Part shown: positions 1 to 7,093 of the stretch, piece by piece
How the letters are laid out: every line of letters starts with the position of its first letter
How positions within the stretch are numbered: position 1 is the first letter of the stretch
Assembly: GCA_026985785.1 (NCBI GenBank)
Contig: JALSPT010000153.1
Span: forward strand, 1 to 10,534
Reading direction: 5' to 3'
Length of the DNA stretch: 10,534 bases
From: Anaerolineales bacterium
Lineage (GTDB): Bacteria > Chloroflexota > Anaerolineae > Anaerolineales > DRMV01
Made by a program: the position numbers and the translations under genes
The notes under the pieces: model-generated
Databases searched by the model: none
The model's input: only the letters and a program-made list of their open reading frames with translations
Told to the model about the DNA's origin: nothing

Positions 1-2052
1 TACGACCCGGTGATGCAGCGCGAAGTGGCGCTAAAGGTGCTTGCGTTGGCCGAGGGGGAGGAAAACCAGGCAGCGCGCGAGCGGTTCGAGCGTGAGGCGC
101 ATACGATTGCCGCTTTGGAGCATCCCACCATCGTGCCCGTGTACGATTTTGGCACCGATGACGAAGGGCTGTTCATCGTGATGCGCTTGATGAAAGGCGG
201 CAGTTTGGCCGATCGCTTGCGGCAGGGCGCGCTCAACCCAGCCAACATCCTTGCGATCCTCAAAAATGTGGCTTCTGCGCTGGATGCCGCCCACCAGCGC
301 GGCATCGTTCATCGAGATATCAAGCCGGCCAACATCCTGTTCGACGAGTACGGCACCGCTTATCTTTCGGATTTTGGCATTGCCCGTTTGAATACGGCGG
401 CCTCTTCGCTCACCGGTTCGCTCATTTTGGGCACCCCGTACTACATGAGCCCGGAACAGATCAACGCGGTGAAAGACATCGACGGGCGCTCGGACGTCTA
501 TGCGCTGGGGGCGCTGCTCTTTCAGATGCTCACCGGCCATGTGCCCTATGAAAGCGAGACGCCTGCCCAGGCCATCATCAAGCACCTGCAAGAGCCGGTG
601 CCGGAAATTGCAACTTATCGCCCTGAACTGCCGCCGGTGTATCAACAAATCGTCGAGCGGGCGATGGCGAAAAAGCGGGAGCACCGTTATCCGACGGCGG
701 GGGCCCTGGTGCAGGATCTGGAGGCTGCGGTACACGGTCGCCCGTTGCTCAACGCGCCAACCCTTCAGGCGATGCCCGCCTCATTGGCAACCACCCAGCC
801 TGCGGACGCCGAGCAGGAAAAACCGCGATCAAAGTGGTGGGCTGGGGTAGTGGGGGTGGTAGTGTTGGCGCTGCTCATAGCGGGCGCCTGGGTCGGCTGG
901 GCGCTGTGGGGGCGGCAACTTACGACGCCCGCGCCTTCGCCCACGCCTCTCCCTACGGCCACTTCTCCTGCCCGCGTGGCCGTTCCCACCCGACTTGGGC
1001 CCGTCCTCAGTGCGACGCCATCTCCCACACCGTCTCCCACCTCTCCCCCTACACCGAGTGCGACCCCTGCGCCCCCCACCGCGACGCCCACGGTCGCGCT
1101 TTCTCCTACGCCTTCCTTGGGCGGGCCGGTGGTGGGCGGCACCGATCTCTTCGCCCTTTCCCTCAACGGCGATATCTGGTTCTTGACCACGGACGGGCGG
1201 GCGCGCCGCATCACCACCGATGGCGGCGACAAACATGGCCTGCAGTGGCTCGGCCACGACAAATTGCTCTACATCAACGGCAAATGCGCCTTTGTGCTCC
1301 CTACCGACAACCTGAAGCCGCAGCCCCTGGTGTGCTTCAACAACATCAACTCGCTGGATGCTTTTCGTGTTTCTCCCGATGGCCGGAAAGTGGCCGTGGT
1401 GCTGGACAACGAACTTTTCGTGACTGCCTACGACTTGCAGGCATTGGGCGCTCACCGCGACCCCGACCTGCTACCCAAAATGCCGGGCTTCTGCGCCCAT
1501 TTCGTCAAAGATAGCATCCATGAGGTGCTCTGGTCGTCCGATGGCCAGTTGCTGGCGGCCCGTGCGACGGTGCCCATCGGCAATGGCCGCTCCGGCGATC
1601 AGATTGAAGTGCTCAATCCCGTGTGCGGAGAAGGAATTTACCGTCAGCATATTTTCCCGGGGCGCCGTTTCCCCATGCGCACTTACGAGCAGGTGCCGCG
1701 CATCACTTCGTTCGATTGGGATGGCGACAAGCAATTCGTCTTCACGCTGTACTGGCGCAATGGTAGTTTTGGCGACATGTATCTTTACAGCCGCGGCACC
1801 TATACGGGCGAACGTATCCAGCCGGTGACCACCGCAGCGTGCTGTTACGCCAGCCCTCGCTGGAGCCCCGATGGGACGTATCTTTTCTTTGCTTTTCAGG
1901 ACATCAACGACCCGAAGGGCAAGGTGTTTTTCTACAATATCCCGGCGGGGACGGTTGGCGCCGGCCTGAAGTATCAGCCCCTGGCCTTGCAAGCCACGGA
2001 TCTCCCCCTGGGGCGGGTGCTCATCGAAGCCGCTCCCCGCCCTGCACATTAG
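1..2052 (+). CDS. Membrane Ser/Thr protein kinase (PknB type) with C-terminal beta-propeller, 5' truncated
   Basis: The reading frame is open from base 1 (first codons Y-D-P-V) to TAG at 2050-2052, so the start lies outside the window and 683 residues are visible. Numbering from base 1, the kinase domain spans about 1-245. It shows the ATP-anchoring lysine in VALKVL (K12), the helix-C glutamate in RFEREA (E32), HRDIKPAN with catalytic D106, DFG at 124-126 and SPE at 150-152, so it should be catalytically active. Only the glycine-rich loop is missing, cut off by the window edge. One membrane helix follows at about 279-303, then a Pro/Thr/Ser-rich linker at about 307-374. A C-terminal region of about 300 residues has repeated SPDG/SSDG-type turns typical of TolB/PD40 beta-propellers. 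Expected topology is kinase inside and propeller outside, suggesting a sensor of extracytoplasmic signals (inference). The lipoprotein gene starts 78 bases downstream with no obvious terminator between. The ligand and substrates are unknown. Confidence 0.93.
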   Translation, partial: YDPVMQREVALKVLALAEGEENQAARERFEREAHTIAALEHPTIVPVYDFGTDDEGLFIVMRLMKGGSLADRLRQGALNPANILAILKNVASALDAAHQRGIVHRDIKPANILFDEYGTAYLSDFGIARLNTAASSLTGSLILGTPYYMSPEQINAVKDIDGRSDVYALGALLFQMLTGHVPYESETPAQAIIKHLQEPVPEIATYRPELPPVYQQIVERAMAKKREHRYPTAGALVQDLEAAVHGRPLLNAPTLQAMPASLATTQPADAEQEKPRSKWWAGVVGVVVLALLIAGAWVGWALWGRQLTTPAPSPTPLPTATSPARVAVPTRLGPVLSATPSPTPSPTSPPTPSATPAPPTATPTVALSPTPSLGGPVVGGTDLFALSLNGDIWFLTTDGRARRITTDGGDKHGLQWLGHDKLLYINGKCAFVLPTDNLKPQPLVCFNNINSLDAFRVSPDGRKVAVVLDNELFVTAYDLQALGAHRDPDLLPKMPGFCAHFVKDSIHEVLWSSDGQLLAARATVPIGNGRSGDQIEVLNPVCGEGIYRQHIFPGRRFPMRTYEQVPRITSFDWDGDKQFVFTLYWRNGSFGDMYLYSRGTYTGERIQPVTTAACCYASPRWSPDGTYLFFAFQDINDPKGKVFFYNIPAGTVGAGLKYQPLALQATDLPLGRVLIEAAPRPAH

Positions 2053-2118
2053 CGGGAACTTTCGCCCTGGAGACGGCGTCTATGGTTTATCCATTCGCTT
2101 TTCGACCGACGACAAGTG

Positions 2119-2126
2119 AGGAGGAG
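2119..2126 (+). promoter_or_regulatory. Strong ribosome binding site before three tandem ATG codons
   Basis: AGGAGG at 2119-2124 (within a longer GAGGAGGAG) precedes ATG codons at 2128, 2131 and 2134. Spacing is 3, 6 and 9 bases, so 2131 fits best, with 2134 close behind. An in-frame GTG at 2116 overlaps the Shine-Dalgarno sequence and is unlikely to be the start. Confidence 0.75.
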
Positions 2127-2130
2127 AATG

Positions 2131-3060
2131 ATGATGAAGGGAAAATGGTTGTGGGTGGGTGCAGCCCTTTTGCTGGTTGGAGTGATGCTTAGTGCTTGTG
2201 CCAGCGCGCAGCGTGCGCCAGCGCCGAGCAGCAAACGCGTGGGGGTGGAGATGGCCGCCATGCCGGCATCTCCGGCAGGCAATAACTTAGAGACAAACGA
2301 TGCCGTGCCCGATGTGGCTACCCGTTTGGTCATCCGCAACGCTCAGATGGCGTTGGTGGTTGATGATCCTTCTCAAGCCGTGGATGCCATTGCCGACCTG
2401 GCGGAAAAACTGGGCGGCTTTGTGGTCAGCGCCAACCTACAACAGCGCCGGGGAAGCGATGGCATCGAACGCACCTATGGCACCATCAAGGTACGCGTGC
2501 CTGCCGAGTCGTTCGATCAGGCCGTGCAGGCCATCAAAAAGATGGCTGTCAAGGTGAATCGCAGCGACATTAGCGGTCAGGACGTCACAGAAGAATATGT
2601 AGACCTTCAGGCGCGTTTGAAGAATTTGGAAGCGGCCCGTGACCAGTTGCAGCGCATCATGGATCAGGCAACGACCACGGAAGATGTCTTGCGGGTGTAC
2701 CAACAACTTACCCAGGTGCAAGGGGAAATCGAGCAAGTGAAAGGACGCATCAAATACTTGCAAAGCGCGTCGGCCATGTCGGAGATTAGCGTTACCCTAG
2801 CGCCGAGCGAGGCGGCCAAACCATTCACCATTGGCGGATGGCAACCGGTAGGGGTAGCCAAAGATGCGCTGATGATGACCCTGCGCACGCTGCGCGGCTT
2901 GGCCAACGTGATCATCTGGCTACTGCTGTACTTCGTGCCGGTGATCGCGGCGCTGGTGGTGGTGTTTGGGCTGCCCGGATGGTGGTTGTGGCGTTGGGCT
3001 CATCGCCGCTGGATAGCCAAAACCCGCACGCCAGAAGCGCCGCGAGGGAAGGAAAACTAA
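2131..3060 (+). CDS. DUF4349 domain lipoprotein with C-terminal membrane helix
   Basis: This is a 309-residue protein of unknown exact function. The N-terminus is a lipoprotein signal peptide: a positively charged start, a hydrophobic stretch, and the lipobox LSAC with C23 as the predicted lipidated residue. A low-complexity Ala/Pro/Ser segment follows (about 24-60). Residues 62-225 match the DUF4349 pattern: an RLVIRNAQMALVVDDP strand, a GGFVVS turn, a TIKVRVPAESFDQ strand, then a coiled coil at about 155-212 containing DLQARLKNLEAARDQLQ, and a closing SEISVTLAP strand. A membrane helix at about 258-286 is followed by a basic, Trp-rich cytoplasmic tail. DUF4349 proteins are envelope proteins with poorly known roles. 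Position directly after a membrane kinase with an outside propeller suggests shared transcription and perhaps a shared envelope-sensing role (inference). The start could be 3 bases either side of the one chosen. It ends just before a bidirectional terminator. Confidence 0.9.
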   Translation: MMKGKWLWVGAALLLVGVMLSACASAQRAPAPSSKRVGVEMAAMPASPAGNNLETNDAVPDVATRLVIRNAQMALVVDDPSQAVDAIADLAEKLGGFVVSANLQQRRGSDGIERTYGTIKVRVPAESFDQAVQAIKKMAVKVNRSDISGQDVTEEYVDLQARLKNLEAARDQLQRIMDQATTTEDVLRVYQQLTQVQGEIEQVKGRIKYLQSASAMSEISVTLAPSEAAKPFTIGGWQPVGVAKDALMMTLRTLRGLANVIIWLLLYFVPVIAALVVVFGLPGWWLWRWAHRRWIAKTRTPEAPRGKEN

Positions 3061-3081
3061 AACGAAAAACTCACCGATAGC

Positions 3082-3110
3082 AAAAGCCGCCCCCAAGTGG
3101 GCGGCTTTTT
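3082..3110. terminator. Bidirectional intrinsic terminator between convergent genes
   Basis: AAAAGCCGCCC at 3082-3092 pairs perfectly with GGGCGGCTTTT at 3099-3109, leaving a 6-base loop. The right side ends in five T and the left side starts with four A, so it can stop transcription from the plus-strand lipoprotein gene and from the minus-strand permease pair that converge here. Confidence 0.9.
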
Positions 3111-3129
3111 GCTGCCTTCAGCACATGCG

Positions 3130-4002
3130 TCACCCCTTCATCCCACTGCGGGCGATACTTTCGGTAAACTGTTTTTGCGTGAGGAAGTAAAGCACCAAAA
3201 TGGGGATAATCGTAATCACCGCCCCGGCCATTTGCAGGTTGAGTTCCGAGCCTGCTTCGTCCACGAACTGGAACAGCCCCACTGCAATCGGTCGCCAGTC
3301 GGGGGCGTTGGTCACCAGCAGCGGCCAGGCCAGGGCGTTCCACGAGCCGATGAAAGAGAGCACGGTGATGACCATGATGGGGGCTTTGGAGAGCGGGATC
3401 ACCACCTGCCAGAGAAATTGCCAGTGGCTGGCGCCATCGATCTGGGCGGCGTCGAACAGGTCGTCGGGAATTTGAGCGAAAAACTGCCGCAGCAAAAACA
3501 CACTGAACACACTCCCCATGAAGGGAATGGTCAAAGAAGGCCAGTTATTGATCCATTTGAGCGGCCCCACCCGCCCCAGCCAGGTCACCGTCAGAAAGTT
3601 GGGAATCATCAGCACCATGCCGGGAATCATCATCGTGCTCAACAGCACGCCGAAAATCAGATCCCGACCGGGGAAGCGCATTCGGGCAAAGGCATAAGCC
3701 GCCATGATGCTGAACAGCAGCTCGCCCGCGAGGGTGATGAAGGTGATTTCCACCGAGTTGAGGAAGTATTCGGAGAAGTTGGCTTCTTTCCAGGCCACAA
3801 CGTAGTTGTGCCACTGCGGCACCTGGGGCAGAAAGCGACCAGAGATGGCTTCGCCCAACGTCATCAGCGAGGTGGAAATCATCCACAGAAACGGTACGAT
3901 GGCAATGATCGCGCCGATGACGAGGATGGTGTAAAGCACCGTGCGCCCAAGTAGGCGACGAATGCGGTAGGTGCGGGTGTCTTTCTTGGGATTGACAGCC
4001 AT
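3130..4002 (-). CDS. Sugar-type ABC transporter permease, MalG-like
   Basis: At 290 residues this is the normal length for the second permease of a carbohydrate uptake (CUT1) ABC transporter. Six membrane helices are visible at roughly 21-43, 84-106, 115-138, 158-178, 205-225 and 258-276. The cytoplasmic EAA loop that docks on the ATPase is present at 184-207 as DAAQIDGASHWQF followed by IPLSKAP, in the usual place before the fifth helix. The N-terminal 20 residues are basic and cytoplasmic. The start is ATG 4000-4002, with an AGAGGTG ribosome binding site lying inside the 9-base gap after the upstream MalF-like gene, so the two are translated from one message and should form a heterodimer. 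Transcription ends at the terminator 3082-3110. No binding protein or ATPase gene is adjacent, so the substrate cannot be deduced; sugar, oligosaccharide or glycerol-phosphate type solutes are possible. Confidence 0.93.
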   Translation of the reverse strand: MAVNPKKDTRTYRIRRLLGRTVLYTILVIGAIIAIVPFLWMISTSLMTLGEAISGRFLPQVPQWHNYVVAWKEANFSEYFLNSVEITFITLAGELLFSIMAAYAFARMRFPGRDLIFGVLLSTMMIPGMVLMIPNFLTVTWLGRVGPLKWINNWPSLTIPFMGSVFSVFLLRQFFAQIPDDLFDAAQIDGASHWQFLWQVVIPLSKAPIMVITVLSFIGSWNALAWPLLVTNAPDWRPIAVGLFQFVDEAGSELNLQMAGAVITIIPILVLYFLTQKQFTESIARSGMKG

Positions 4003-4011
4003 AAGGCACCT

Positions 4012-5676
4012 CTATTGGTAGAACACGCGGGAGCCCTGCACCTTGTTGTTGATGTAGGTCAGGGTGAGAATAATGGCGAACAGCACGAAAGCCATGGCCG
4101 AAGCGTAGCCATAGCGGGTGTCGGTGAAGAAAGTATCGAAAATCACCACGCTGAAGGTGTTGACAGTTTTCAGCGCCTCGGTCTCGCGCATCACGTAGAT
4201 GTGGTTGAAGGCTTTGAACGTCCCGATGATGGCAATTAGCGAAAGGAAGTAAGTGGTGGGAGAGAGCAGCGGTAGGGTGATATGACGGAAAATCTGCCAC
4301 TGGCTGGCGCCGTCGATTTCGGCGGCTTCGTTGATTTCGTTAGGAATGTTCCCCAGTCCAGCCAGGTAGATCACGGTATCGTAGCCGACGTAAGTCCAGA
4401 TGGAGTAAATGATGATGACCACGAGGGCCAGGCTGGGACCTGCTGCCCAAGAGGGGAGGTGTACACCCAGCCCGTCGGCAATCAGGCGGAAGACGCCCCG
4501 GGGTTCCCACAGCCATTTGAGCGGCGGCAGGCCAACCAGGCGCAGGAAGCGGTTGACCAGGCCGGAGGGGTGGCCGATGAACAGCAGCCGAAACACCGCC
4601 GCGCTGGCGACGGTGGGCGTGATGTACGGCAAAAAGTAGAGCACCCGGAAAAATTCGCGCCCTTTGATGTTTTGGAAAAGGAGGTACGAAAGCACCAGCG
4701 CAATGCCCAATTGGAAGGGGACGGTGCCTACGGCGTAGTAGATGGTCACGACCAGGCCGCGCCATAGGTCGGGGTCGCCGGCCTCGATGATGGGCGGCAA
4801 TTCGGCTACGAAGATCCATCCACCCACCAGCAAAAAGAGGGCGGCCAGCCCTTTGATGGCAAAGGCTTTGTCCGAAAGGCTGGCTACGGCGCTTTGCCAC
4901 AACTTCCAGGCCGCGAAGAACAAGATCAGCCCGATGGTGATGAGCACAAAGTGGAAACCGATGGTCGGGGGCTTACCTTCCTCGATGGCTTTTTGCACCG
5001 TTTCTCGGAGTTGGCTGTAGGTAAACAGGGCAGTGATCACCCCTGCGCCGAAGAAGAAAGCCACGTTGGCCCATTGGAAGACGAAGAAATTGTGCAAACC
5101 GGAAGGGCGGGCGCGCTGGAGAACGAACCACAAAGCCAATCCCACCCCTGTGACCGCAAGGGCAAGGTAAAAGGCTTGCAGCACCCCCGGCTCGGTGAGC
5201 GCCTCCCACAGCCAGCGCCGAAATAGGCTCTGCGTGCGCTGCCGCCCAACTGCTTTGTCGGCAATGGCCAGGATTTGGGGCAGCAGCACCACCCCATAGC
5301 GCATCCACAGCAGCCCCGCTGCGCCCAACACCGTGCCGGGGGCCAGCCACGGCCAGGGGTTATCGGCGGCCTGCTGGGCTTCGGCGCGAATCCGTTGCAT
5401 GATGCGCCAGGCCACGAACAGGAAAGCCAAAGCAGTGGCGAAGAACAGCACGAAACCAAGACTCTCTACAGCCCGTACATAATGCCGCAGGCCAAGGAAT
5501 TTCCCCATCCGGATGCGCCAGCGGTGCAGGCTGACGTAGACCGCAAACAACACGGGGAAGATGCCGAACAGGAAAATCAGGCTAACCGATGGCGCAAGCA
5601 TCAAATACGCGGTAAGATACTCTCGCCACTGGCGCCCTTTCTTGCCGCGCCACAAGGTGTGGAATTTCGACAACAT
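4012..5676 (-). CDS. Sugar-type ABC transporter permease, MalF-like, with large hydrophobic insertion
   Basis: This 554-residue protein is far longer than the usual 290-320 of MalF-type CUT1 permeases. The N-terminus (about 20-52) is the normal first helix with YLMLAPSVSLIFLFGIFPVL. The normal core resumes at about 300 with DPDLWRGLVVTIYYAVGTVP, followed by FLPYITPTVASAAVFRLLF, and the ATPase-docking EAA loop at 450-473 (EAAEIDGASQWQIF then LPLLSP). Between them, residues 73-290 are additional sequence with about six hydrophobic segments. E. coli MalF (514 residues) also has a large insert, but that is a soluble periplasmic loop, whereas this one looks membrane-embedded. The start is ATG 5674-5676, preceded by AAGGAGGG at 5680-5687; an in-frame ATG at 5739 would add 21 residues with no better binding site and would lie upstream of the TATAAT box. 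It pairs with the MalG-like gene 9 bases downstream. The family call is firm; the role of the insert is unknown. Confidence 0.9.
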   Translation of the reverse strand: MLSKFHTLWRGKKGRQWREYLTAYLMLAPSVSLIFLFGIFPVLFAVYVSLHRWRIRMGKFLGLRHYVRAVESLGFVLFFATALAFLFVAWRIMQRIRAEAQQAADNPWPWLAPGTVLGAAGLLWMRYGVVLLPQILAIADKAVGRQRTQSLFRRWLWEALTEPGVLQAFYLALAVTGVGLALWFVLQRARPSGLHNFFVFQWANVAFFFGAGVITALFTYSQLRETVQKAIEEGKPPTIGFHFVLITIGLILFFAAWKLWQSAVASLSDKAFAIKGLAALFLLVGGWIFVAELPPIIEAGDPDLWRGLVVTIYYAVGTVPFQLGIALVLSYLLFQNIKGREFFRVLYFLPYITPTVASAAVFRLLFIGHPSGLVNRFLRLVGLPPLKWLWEPRGVFRLIADGLGVHLPSWAAGPSLALVVIIIYSIWTYVGYDTVIYLAGLGNIPNEINEAAEIDGASQWQIFRHITLPLLSPTTYFLSLIAIIGTFKAFNHIYVMRETEALKTVNTFSVVIFDTFFTDTRYGYASAMAFVLFAIILTLTYINNKVQGSRVFYQ

Positions 5677-5679
5677 AGG

Positions 5680-5699
5680 CCCTCCTTGGCAAACCAAGG
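5680..5699 (-). promoter_or_regulatory. Leader hairpin overlapping the MalF-like ribosome binding site
   Basis: In the minus-strand message, CCTTGG-TTTG-CCAAGG (window 5684-5699) forms a perfect 6-bp stem with a 4-base loop. Its 3' arm supplies the first bases of the AAGGAGGG Shine-Dalgarno sequence (5680-5687), just before the ATG at 5676. Folding would partly hide the binding site. The hairpin is visible; a regulatory role is inference. Confidence 0.45.
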
Positions 5700-5715
5700 C
5701 GATAACGATAGGGCT

Positions 5716-5721
5716 ATTATA
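5716..5721 (-). promoter_or_regulatory. Perfect -10 box (TATAAT) for the permease operon
   Basis: The minus strand reads TATAAT at 5721-5716, which would start transcription near 5709 and give a leader of about 33 bases that contains the hairpin and binding site of the MalF-like gene. No good -35 box is seen at 16-18 bases; the expected place (about 5739-5744) reads AGAAGT and touches the start of the divergent gene. The plus strand of the same stretch reads TATTAT (5715-5720) and may serve the divergent phosphodiesterase gene, so the 68-bp gap may be a compact divergent promoter. Confidence 0.5.
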
Positions 5722-5744
5722 CCCGTTTGTTGGAGGCAACTTCT

Positions 5745-7034
5745 ATGGCTGACGTGCGTACTGAGGTTTTTTCCCGGTTAGAGGCTCCTCGCTTTCCCAC
5801 CCTGGCGTGGGATGCTGACCAGATGCCGCCGCATTATCACGGCTACGGCCTGCTCAACATTCCCGCTACGGTGTGCCACCTGCTGGATGTGCCGCCCATT
5901 GGCACACACCCGCCGCTGGACGATGCGCTCCTCGCTCCGCTAGGGCGCGCTCGCCGCGTCGTGCTCGTGCTGGTGGATGGCCTGCGCTGGGATTTGTTGC
6001 TCCAGGCGCTGGAGGCGGGCTTGTTGCCCGGCTGGGAGCATCTGATCGCGCAAGGTGTGTTTGCCCCCCTGACCAGCATCGCGCCCAGCACGACCGTGGC
6101 GGCGCTCACCACGCTGTGGACCGGCGCCTCCCCTGCCGAGCACGGCGTGGTGGGGTACGAAGTGTGGCTCAAGACTTACGGCCTGGTCGCCAACCTGCTT
6201 TTCCATCAGCCGTCCAGTTACCGCAAGGGCATGGACTCCTTGCAGCAGACCGGGTTCGAGCCCCAGAAATTCCTGCCGGTGCCTACCTTGGGGCAGCACC
6301 TCGCCGCCCACGGTGTGCAGTCGCGGGCTTTTCAGCATTTCACCATCACCCACTCCGGCCTTTCGCAAATGCTCTTCCGCGAAGTGGAAATCAGTGCCTT
6401 CAGCACGCCAGCGCAGTTATGGTTCGACGTACGCGCCGCGCTGGCACACAACCCCTCCAAAAAGCAGTTTCTCTGGGTGTATTGGGGAGCGGTGGATGCC
6501 CTGGAACACCACGCCGGGCCGCACGACCCGCGCGTCCTGGCCGAGGTGCATGCCTTTGGCTGGGCGCTGGAGCGATATTTCCTGGAGGCACTCACCCCCA
6601 CCGAGCGCGCCGAGACCGTGCTGCTCATCACCGCCGACCACGGGCACATCGCCACCGTGGATGACCCTCACAACTACGTCCGCCGCCACCCGGCGCTGGA
6701 TCGCGCTTTGCACATTCACCCCACGGGGGAAAATCGCCTGATGTTCCTCTACCCGCGGCCGGGGCAGGAAGAAGCGATGCAGGCCTACTTCGAGCGAACC
6801 TGGCCGGGGGCTTTCCGTTTGATACCCGCGGCCCAGGTGTTGGAAGCCGGCCTGCTGGGGCCGGGGCAGCCTCATCCCGATTTGCCCAATCGGGTGGGCG
6901 ATTGGGTAGGTATCGCTCGCGGCAGTGCTTACCTTTGGTGGGCGGATAAAAAGAACCATCTCATCGGTCGCCATGGGGGGCTTTCTCGCCAGGAAATGCT
7001 CATTCCCTTCCTGGCCGCTCGCCTGGATAGGTAA
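5745..7034 (+). CDS. Alkaline-phosphatase-superfamily phosphodiesterase / nucleotide pyrophosphatase
   Basis: This is a 429-residue cytoplasmic protein with no signal peptide or membrane helix. It has all the expected elements of the type I phosphodiesterase/nucleotide pyrophosphatase family, which cleaves phosphodiester or pyrophosphate bonds with two metal ions (usually zinc): metal ligand D78 in VLVLVDGLRWD, nucleophile probably T117 in IAPSTTVAALTTLWTG, D251 and H255 in WGAVDALEHH, D298-H299 in ITADHGH, and H410 in IGRHGG. The AEHGVVGYE segment (131-139) after the nucleophile is also typical. The substrate cannot be read from sequence; nucleotides, lipid head groups or sugar phosphates are all possible. 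The start is ATG 5745, with GGAGG at 5732-5736 and 8-base spacing; an in-frame TTG at 5727 lies upstream of that site. It is divergent from the permease operon and ends just before a terminator, so it forms a single-gene unit. Confidence 0.9.
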   Translation: MADVRTEVFSRLEAPRFPTLAWDADQMPPHYHGYGLLNIPATVCHLLDVPPIGTHPPLDDALLAPLGRARRVVLVLVDGLRWDLLLQALEAGLLPGWEHLIAQGVFAPLTSIAPSTTVAALTTLWTGASPAEHGVVGYEVWLKTYGLVANLLFHQPSSYRKGMDSLQQTGFEPQKFLPVPTLGQHLAAHGVQSRAFQHFTITHSGLSQMLFREVEISAFSTPAQLWFDVRAALAHNPSKKQFLWVYWGAVDALEHHAGPHDPRVLAEVHAFGWALERYFLEALTPTERAETVLLITADHGHIATVDDPHNYVRRHPALDRALHIHPTGENRLMFLYPRPGQEEAMQAYFERTWPGAFRLIPAAQVLEAGLLGPGQPHPDLPNRVGDWVGIARGSAYLWWADKKNHLIGRHGGLSRQEMLIPFLAARLDR

Positions 7035-7038
7035 AAAG

Positions 7039-7073
7039 AAAAAACCTGACAGGTATGGCCTGTCAGGTTTTTT
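7039..7073. terminator. Bidirectional intrinsic terminator
   Basis: ACCTGACAGG at 7044-7053 pairs perfectly with CCTGTCAGGT at 7059-7068, with a 5-base loop. An A run (7039-7044) on the left and a T run (7068-7073) on the right extend the stem, so it can work in both directions. It lies 4 bases after the phosphodiesterase stop and about 20 bases beyond the malic enzyme stop, serving both convergent genes. Confidence 0.93.
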
Positions 7074-7093
7074 CATGGGGTAAGGAGGAGGAA

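Noticed and set aside
3097..3954. A 285-codon plus-strand open frame opposite the MalG-like gene
   Set aside because: It is antisense to a well-supported permease, starts inside the terminator hairpin, and its His/Gln/Arg-rich product has no recognisable motif.
5677..5739. Longer N-terminus of the MalF-like permease from an ATG at 5739
   Set aside because: The extra 21 codons would cover the TATAAT box and the strong AAGGAGGG site, and the added residues do not look like a permease N-terminus.
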